Source of the DNA: Otatea glauca
Taxonomy: Eukaryota > Streptophyta > Magnoliopsida > Poales > Poaceae
Direction: 5' to 3'
DNA: 64,000 bases
Assembly: GCA_036346275.1 (NCBI GenBank)
Contig: CM070722.1
Coordinates: 66,935,524-66,999,523, forward strand
The position numbers and the translations under genes were made by a program. The notes beneath the pieces are model-generated. The model was not told the origin of the DNA. It made no database searches and worked only from the letters and a program-made list of their open reading frames with translations. Positions 57,342 to 64,000 of this stretch are shown one piece after another; position 1 is the first letter of the stretch; each line of letters starts with the position of its first letter.

Positions 57342-57904
57342 AAAAATAACATGCACTAGTCTACAACAGTAGAAACATTGCTGAGCTCAGCTCACTGTTA
57401 CGCAGCATGACTAGCACCCTACTCTACTGTATCTTTATGCTGTTTCCGTGGTTTGTTTGTGGTGACGCATTTGCCCATTTGCATACAACGGCAGGCAGCC
57501 TGTTCTGTTGGATCGGCGTTTCCTCCGCAATTCCGCGAGACAAATCCTGGCTTTTACGTGCCTTCGCTCCACGCGTACACAGGCCCACGCTGCTCCTCCT
57601 AAGGCGTGGAGTGATCGAGGTGGGATTCCGCGTGAATCTAGACTATTTTTGATGTTAATCTAACGTCTTTATTTGTTTATTTTTATTTTTTTATCGTATG
57701 TTTATTTTCAGCATATAATTCCTCTTCAAACTATAGGCCTACCATTCAAACTATAGTCTTCATATTTCTGAACGAACGGAGTATTTCACTAAGTTAGGGT
57801 ACCATAGTAGCAATAGAGATTTTTTTCATATCTTTTTTTTTAATAGAACTTAGCTAAAGTTGTAGCCAAACATGATATTCCCTCCTATCTTAAAAGAGTG
57901 ACAT
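57342..57904. other. Spacer
   Basis: Right-hand flank of the MULE. A short frame from 57407 has no recognisable domain. Nothing else seen. Confidence 0.4.
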
Positions 57905-57912
57905 GTTAGAAT

Positions 57913-58657
57913 TAGGGATGAAAACGGATCGGATATGAACGGATAATAGTTTTACTATATTTGTTATTATATTTATTTTCAAATATGGATAGTCCGAATA
58001 CGAATACGAATAATATCGAATACAGATACGGATTGAAACGGATATGGTCACAGATATTTATCGGAACATGATAACCCCTTAGATTGTACACACAAAATGA
58101 ACAAAAAAAATGAAACTAGTTTATTTGATCCAAACATTCATGAAGAACATGTAATGATCCAATATTTGTATTCTTTGTTGAACTATGTTTAAAATAATAA
58201 ATTATGTATTTATGAGTTTTTATGCATTTTTAGCTACTTATTTAAAATATTTTCCTATTAAGGACAACAGTGTTTGAATTTTTGAGAAAATTTAAAATCT
58301 GATAATTTTTTTAAATGATAGATTGTGTCTGAAACTTTCCCAAAAAAATCGTAATTTTTAGAGTTAGTTTGCCAATTTTAATAATTGAAACTTGATTTGT
58401 GGATTAATTAAATTAGAAAACGGTTTTGAAATTCATAAACCTTTTGGGGCTAAAAGAGTAGCCTTGGCCCAACTCACGTGCATATCCGGATATCTGGCCT
58501 ATCAATATCCGAATTATCCGAATCCGTATCCGACGGATAGTGAGCTACCGAATCCGTATCCGATCCAATACTACTCGACAAATATCTGATCCGATAGAAT
58601 CCGTATCTGAAAATTATACGGATCGATCGAAAACTATCCGATCCAGTTTCATCCCTA
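57913..58657. mobile_element. Non-autonomous hAT-type element with 8-bp duplication
   Basis: 745 bp, starting TAGGGATGAAAACGGATCGG and ending ATCCAGTTTCATCCCTA, inverted relatives. It is flanked by perfect GTTAGAAT duplications (57905-57912 and 58658-58665). Eight-base duplications are typical of hAT. Both sub-terminal regions are packed with CGGATA/TATCCG words. It has no coding content. Confidence 0.9.
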
Positions 58658-58665
58658 GTTAGAAT

Positions 58666-59296
58666 GTGTGCAGCCAAACCATATTAATTTTGAGCAAATG
58701 TATTGTTTAAAATTATTTTTTGGATATAAGAAAATGGAACAAGTGAAATAGTCATTAAAAAAATCAAAGATCTGTTGTGGGCCATAGGGATGATTAGACA
58801 TACTAAATAATGGCCATCGGATGTGGGTGAGTAAAACTGAGGAAAGATCTGAGACGTTCATTTTGATGAATGCAAGTTTCTGAGGACGTTTTGCTGAGCG
58901 CACGAACATTGTGTCATCTCTAATGAGGTGCATTATTTAGGATGGACATAAAAAAAATTGCTTAGATGCATTATAAAGTGCAGTTTTGAGTGTCCACTAT
59001 GTAAATTTGTGCCAAGAAACTATTTTTTTTATTTAAATTGGTCACCACAGACGTAGCATAATGTGTCAAGCCTCACGATTCAATCGGGCTTTAAGCATTG
59101 TTAACTAAATATTTGTGTCATGGTGAAGGACAAGGAGAAACTGTAATGGATTCACTTTATGACTACATAAAACAGAACATCGATCGGTTAACTTGGTCAC
59201 CATCCACTAGAAAGCAAATGCCGCAAAACGAAGCTAGCAGAAAGCTCTTTGGAACGACGGTAGCTTTTATGAGAAGTAATTTTTGACTGGGTTGTA
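58666..59296. other. Spacer
   Basis: AT-rich, nothing recognised apart from the TA target site at 59295-59296. Confidence 0.4.
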
Positions 59297-59537
59297 CTTC
59301 CTTCGTTGATAAATATAAGGCGTATTTTGACTTTGCACAAGGATTAAGGTTATGGTGAAATTGAGAAAGGCATGAGAGGAAATAACTTACATATCCCTCT
59401 TAATTGTCTAGGAAGATGAGAGATGATGAATAAATGCATATGGTTGAGAGAGAATAAATAGGGGTATAAGTGGAAATGCTCATTAAATCTACATGCACAC
59501 GTTATATTTTTCAACAAGATCATTCAAACTATAGGCC

Positions 59538-61190
59538 CAGTGGCGAATCTAGGGTTCAAACTGTCGGCGTTTTCGAGCGCCGGCAAGTAAATTTGTAAGT
59601 CTAAGGGGTCGCGCGTTCCACTCCCTGAATGGTTAGACTCGTGAGTCCAAGATGTATACTGGTTCGGGCTGAAAGTCCCTACTCCAGTTCAGATGGCCGT
59701 ATTGTATTGCTTTTGCCCTATGTTTTACAGACGAGGCCCCTAAATGACTTAGTCTCCTCGTGTTCTTATGTGTTATTTCTCTCCCTGAATTGTTTAGTCC
59801 TGCCTCCTTTTATACAGAAGGAAAGGGCAGGTTACATCGAGAGTCGGGGGTAAGAGCGAGGTGACCTATGTTAGGAGCTCCGGTCCTTCGTCCTGTGGAC
59901 TGGTCGCCACCCGTCATGCCCATGCTGGGTCGGTAGCCTTGGTGGTCAGGGAGGTTAGGTATTCCCCGGGAAATAGCGTACTTGCCCTCTGTGATCCTTA
60001 CGAATGCTGACGTTGCGGTGTGTGACGTTGGCGCTGCCTCGGGAGGGAGCGTGTGTTAAATCTTGTCTGCGGCCGGTTGATGGGGCTGGAAGCTTTGTCT
60101 TCAGCAGTCACCAGACCTTCTTGGGAAGGAGCCACCTGCCCTTGTATAGTCACTCCGATTGACCTCGTTCGTGGGGTACGTGGCGGTAGGCTGATGAGGG
60201 CCTGACACGCGGCCCTCGGCGTCCATCACCTTGGTTCGGTCGGATTCGGGAGATCCCGCTCCGCCAAGGGGGTCGGGAGCGCTGTCCGGTCGGATTAGCT
60301 TCCCCTGGCCGGTCGGGAGCGGATGTCTTGTGTGGTCTCGCAGGCGATTCGGTCGGTGGCGGGCCGGGCTCGGCCTGTTGGGCTGGAGATATGCTTGAGG
60401 CGCTGGCTCGTCGCTTCGGGCCGTTGGGGTACCCCTGTTATTAGTATTCGTCACAAACCTAGGGTATGCCGATCAAATAATAATTTGGTAAACGATTTAA
60501 AATGTATTGAGCAATTCGGTCTACGCCTTCTAATGGCCATAAAACTCTTGATTATATTATCTTCTTCCACTTTGAAGAAAATATCTCGCTCAATGTTGCA
60601 GTTTGTGACGGGGAAGAGGTGAAGCAACAGCAGCCTTCTTTGCTGCATGTTTCCGAAAAAGAGATGCAATGTCTCCATTCCTCTTTATAATTTAAAAACC
60701 TTGCAAATAAAATATGTCCATTGAGTGGTTAAAATACTAACTAAGATAAGCAATAAATAAAGATATAACTATGTCAACTATAGTAGGAGTCGATAAAGTA
60801 TATGTGTAGGATCGAAATATACTAAACTAGCAATCAGAGGAGGGTGAATGATTGCGCGGAAGCTAAAATCAAATTTTTGATCTACAAAAAATTCACCCCA
60901 ATTCATACTCAAATAATTGTTTCGTATTCAACAAAACAGAGTAGATGTGTTCAGTAAAACACAAATTCTCATAGATCCAACCGTTGGATTGACCTGAAAT
61001 TTGAACAGAATAAACTAGATTCCAATACGCATCTAACTAAAAAAGCATTAGCACGTTCGGACCTACGGATCAAAAGTTATAAATACTGCAAGGTTACTGT
61101 GACAGATTATGACGAGAATCACGTATGGGTTAGACCAAATCTACAGGGTATGCCGCGGCCCACCTGGCATACCCTGTAGATCCGCCCCTG
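59538..61190. mobile_element. Non-autonomous hAT element, middle level of the nest
   Basis: The left end CAGTGGCGAATCTAGGG and the reverse complement of the right end CAGGGGCGGATCTACAGGG match well. Perfect 8-bp duplications TATAGGCC flank it (59530-59537 and 61191-61198). About 755 bp without the solo LTR it carries. No transposase is visible. Confidence 0.88.
59562..60453 (-). mobile_element. Solo LTR, inner level of the nest
   Basis: 892 bp, beginning TGTCGGCG and ending ATTCGTCA on the plus strand, flanked by perfect CAAAC duplications (59557-59561 and 60454-60458). A minus-strand TATA box (GTATAAAAGGAGG) near 59806-59814 gives its orientation. It is related to the solo LTR at 27516-28288. 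Confidence 0.9.
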
Positions 61191-61224
61191 TATAGGCCTT
61201 ATATTTATCAACGAAAGGGGAGTA

Positions 61225-62480
61225 TAATTGAACAGAAGCATAGCTAAACGGTTAGGCTGCATGATTGAACAATAGTCTGGTTTTTATGTAAACTGGTTGG
61301 TTGTTCTGAGTTAGGAAATGTATGAAATACTCACGAGTCAAATGACGGCTTGTTTGACGCTATTTGAAAGACATACGAGTGAATTTCAATTATTTATTTA
61401 TTTTACATATGACCTATAAATATAAATTTAAACGTGAAATGTAGAACATTAATAATTGCCAATTATTATATAAAAAAAGTTACATATACGTTGTCCTTGC
61501 CAAATAGTAAATATAAAATATTATATATCTGTAGTAGGTTATTGTTTTCATCTTAAGCACACCTGTTCATATGAAATGACCAAAAACGTAGTTTGAACTA
61601 TTGCTATGGTACCAAAGTCCGCTGCAATAGCGTCACTTCTAGAATGTGCAATTTTTATGACGCAAATTTTCATTTCTAGATTGTGCAGTCTCTCTTATTG
61701 CTTATGAAAAGGATGACAATAGCCTTCTTAATTATAAGGGGCTCCTAACAGATTGGTCACGGAGAGAAACTGAATTAAACCAAATAATTAAAGATACGAT
61801 GCAATCTAACTCAAACCACTTGTGCCTGACAAAATATCGAAATGGCTTATCTCTGAAGCAATTTTACTAAACGTGTGCGCTACATCACCCGCATGAATGT
61901 ACAATTATTTTTGCTACAGTCCCGCAGCAGTGCTGGCACACCACAACTATGTTAGCATTTAAAACATACGGATCGACTTCTCTTGTTCCCGAACACATAT
62001 AAAGAGATTACATGTATTATCAAGAATTTGTCCACTTTTAATATCAACAAGTAAAAGAGCTAGCATTGATATCAGTTCACATGGTCAATGAAAATGATGT
62101 AAATTCAGTACGAGATGCTTAATTACATAAATTGTAGCAAGTACTAAGGAAAAAAGGAATCCTGAAAAAACGAACAAGCAACCGTACGTTCAGGGGCTCG
62201 CATTCCCAGTGGATCTAATCTAAACACCAGTTGCCCACTCCGGCCGTGGCATCGTCGGCGGCCAGGGGGGACCGGCCGTGGAGCCGTACGGGACGCGCAG
62301 GACAGTGGGCCAGCGGCTAAGGACAACAACGATCGGTGACGAGCTCGGGCCAGACGAAGGAGGCAGGGGCGACGCTGGAGGAGGCAAGGGCCGGCGACAT
62401 GACCACGGAAACCCAATTACCGTTGCTGTCAGTCGGGTTGGGTGGTACAATGGGGAGGAGGACGAAGGGAGTTTGGCCCT
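61225..62480. other. Spacer
   Basis: AT-rich to about 62150. 62180-62460 is GC-richer, with short frames on both strands but no recognisable domain. No gene supported. Confidence 0.4.
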
Positions 62481-62490
62481 TACATACGTA

Positions 62491-62598
62491 TACATACATA
62501 CATACATACATACATACATACATACATACATACGTGTGTACACACACGTATATACGTATATATATGTATACACACGTGTATATATATATATATATATA
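62491..62598. repeat. (CATA)n and (TA)n microsatellites
   Basis: CATA repeats run over 62491-62533, then CACA/TATA-rich sequence, then an uninterrupted TA run at about 62578-62598 that abuts the next MITE. Confidence 0.9.
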
Positions 62599-62975
62599 GG
62601 AAAATGATTCCATACTCCTGGGTGTACGTACTCTCACCACCAGTATACCATTTAAATGACGTTGTTATACCTCTTTATCCTTTTGAGTATACTCTAATAC
62701 TGATTATAAGATACCCCAAAGTGAGTTCCATGAAAAATTTCATTAAAGTCCACCCTTTATAGCATAATTTGTTTATATATTCCTTTTACATATGGAAAAG
62801 GGTATGTAGCAAAAAAAATAAAGGCTCTGATGAAATTTTTTCAACCATATCGCATTGGAGTATCTTAGAATTATTATTGGAGTATACCGAAAGTGATAAA
62901 AAAGTATAAAGCGTTCATTTAAGTGGTATATTAGAGGTGGGAGTATGTACTCCTGGGAGTACGGAAAAGTCTTTT
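62599..62975. mobile_element. MITE inserted into a TA microsatellite
   Basis: The left end GGAAAATGATTCCATACTCC and the reverse complement of the right end AAAAGACTTTTCCGTACTCC begin inverted repeats that continue for over 100 bases (GGGTGTACGTACTCTCACC against AGGAGTACATACTCCCACC, GTATACCATTTAAATGA against ATATACCACTTAAATGA). TA runs flank both sides (to 62598 and from about 62975). MITEs of the Micron type are known to sit in TA microsatellites of rice. Whether this belongs there is an inference. Confidence 0.75.
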
Positions 62976-62990
62976 ATATATATATATATG

Positions 62991-63553
62991 GTATAAGATT
63001 GGTAAATTTTTACTAACTTGAGGGGCAATCTTGGAATTTCAATCCATCAAAACTGTGGAGAGCTAACCTAACTCAGTTGTTGGCTTTTTGATTTCTTCAC
63101 GTTATAGACAACTGTAGGTTTCTAGCTTTTAGCAATAAGGAAGCCTCCTGTTTGGGGGTGACGACGGTCGGTTGAGAAGCTGTTCCAATCAGAAGCCAAA
63201 AGGAGTCAAGGTTGAAGAGCTTTTTCATTCTCAGAACCTAGACGATCGGATCTGTGTCCAGTACTGTGCACTTTTAAGTTGCACTGTAGTCTTAGCCAAA
63301 ATTCAACGCTAGGACTTTGTTTTACAAAATCCTGTCGTCGTACGTACGTGCACTAATAAAAAGGTTAAAGCATGTGTTAGTACGAAAAGAGTGAGTTATG
63401 GTGCGCAGTACCAAAATAATGCTCACGATTACATAATTCGACAAATTTCGTACAGCCATTTCGTTCTCTTGTCAAACCAGACTCTTAAGCTATTTGATTA
63501 GGCAGTGAAGTAGATCCCATTCACACAAGCTGTGATCTATCTATTGCTAGCTA
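62991..63553. other. Spacer
   Basis: Mixed sequence between two elements, nothing recognised. Confidence 0.4.
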
Positions 63554-64000
63554 CAGTGGCGGAGCCAGGATTTTTGTACGCCTAGGGTCGAAAATAAGTG
63601 ACTATTACTATTATTAAAGACTACAGACATTTAGGTACGACAAAAGTACAACACAATTAAAAATAAATTTAAATTCCATACTTAACATTTCAATTAAATA
63701 GATAAAATATGTCAAAACAATATAGTGGAGTGGATTGGTAGAAAAGTTAATACCTAATTAACGAAGGTTTTTTGCACCTGAGACTATCATATTTTCATCA
63801 ACAATAGAAAAAGAACCTGAACCTGTAAAAGAAGACATTACACATATAAATTAGGCACACAAAACTGCGAAAGTAACTATTAAGGCAAATTGTATTAGAA
63901 AAATATAACATACCACTAGCACGAAGACTACGCGGTAGTTGTTGTTTACGAGACCTCATATTTTGAAAACCACGTAATATCTTGCTATCTTCAATGCTTG
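63554..64000. mobile_element. Left end of an hAT element, cut by the window edge
   Basis: CAGTGGCGGAGCCAGG at 63554 is the standard terminus of a large class of plant hAT elements. The 8 bases before it are GCTAGCTA and should recur at the other end outside the window. The visible part is AT-rich. The last 100 bases on the minus strand may encode the start of a transposase, but too little is present to say. Confidence 0.6.

Larger units (their letters stand above)
59297..61222. mobile_element. Stowaway-type MITE, outer level of a triple nest
   Basis: The left end CTTCCTTCGTTGATAAATAT and the right end ATATTTATCAACGAAAGGGG then AG are inverted copies. The dinucleotide TA flanks both sides (59295-59296 and 61223-61224), as in Stowaway/mariner insertions. 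Without its inserts the element is about 265 bp. An hAT-type element has split it near its right end. Confidence 0.85.

Noticed and set aside
62336..62607. Open frames with Thr-Tyr-Ile-His repeats
   Set aside because: They translate the CATA microsatellite.
1..64000. CRISPR arrays, tRNA or rRNA genes, bacterial operons
   Set aside because: No regularly spaced identical repeats, no clear cloverleaf genes and no rRNA-like stretches were seen. The window is plant nuclear DNA.

Overview
This window is nuclear DNA from a flowering plant, almost certainly a grass. The coding exons are GC-rich, several genes have GT-AG introns, and the spacers are AT-rich and full of Stowaway-type MITEs with CTCCCTCCG ends, plus Tat-type Ty3/Gypsy, hAT and Mutator-like elements. 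I cannot name the species. There is no sign of a bacterial or organelle origin.

Layout, left to right. (1) 1-4.8 kb: spacer with MITE fragments and one small gene (-) for a CEP-type secreted signalling peptide. (2) 4.8-19.8 kb: one 14.9-kb Ty3/Gypsy element of the Tat type with both LTRs and a perfect 5-bp target duplication. It carries decayed gag-pol (+) and a multi-exon antisense gene (-) with its own TATA box. (3) 20.9-23.8 kb: two ordinary genes (-), a plastid-type UPF0114 membrane protein in four exons and a single-exon NDR1/HIN1-like (LEA_2) membrane protein. (4) 24-28.6 kb: spacer ending in a solo LTR nested inside two MITEs. (5) 29.0-31.8 kb: a multi-exon gene (+) with five copies of a short Cys/His motif, one per exon, and every intron in phase 1. 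(6) 33-37 kb: a broken hAT transposase. (7) 38.6-43.2 kb: a SYF2 splicing-factor-like pseudogene (+) whose N-terminus carries two more copies of the same Cys/His motif. It is broken by a gag-only LTR retrotransposon and a small insertion. (8) 44.2-45.6 kb: a roughly 190-bp degenerate tandem repeat, then a striking 302-bp double palindrome. (9) 49.5-50.7 kb: a SKIP25-like F-box/kelch gene (-). (10) 50.8-57.3 kb: a probable Mutator-like element just upstream of that gene, with a decayed MuDR-type transposase and an intact GRF zinc-finger/coiled-coil ORF. (11) 57.9-64 kb: hAT-type MITEs, a three-level nest (Stowaway containing hAT containing solo LTR) with a target duplication at each level, a MITE inside a TA microsatellite, and the left end of another hAT element running off the window.

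The host genes have separate jobs and form no operon or obvious cluster. The most interesting host signal is the seven-copy C-x7-H-x-C-x3-C motif shared by the five-repeat gene and the SYF2-like pseudogene about 8 kb away. The most interesting non-coding signal is the double palindrome at 45.2-45.5 kb. Exon boundaries, target duplications and motif spacings were read by eye from the sequence. Family names come from remembered domain patterns, not from a search.
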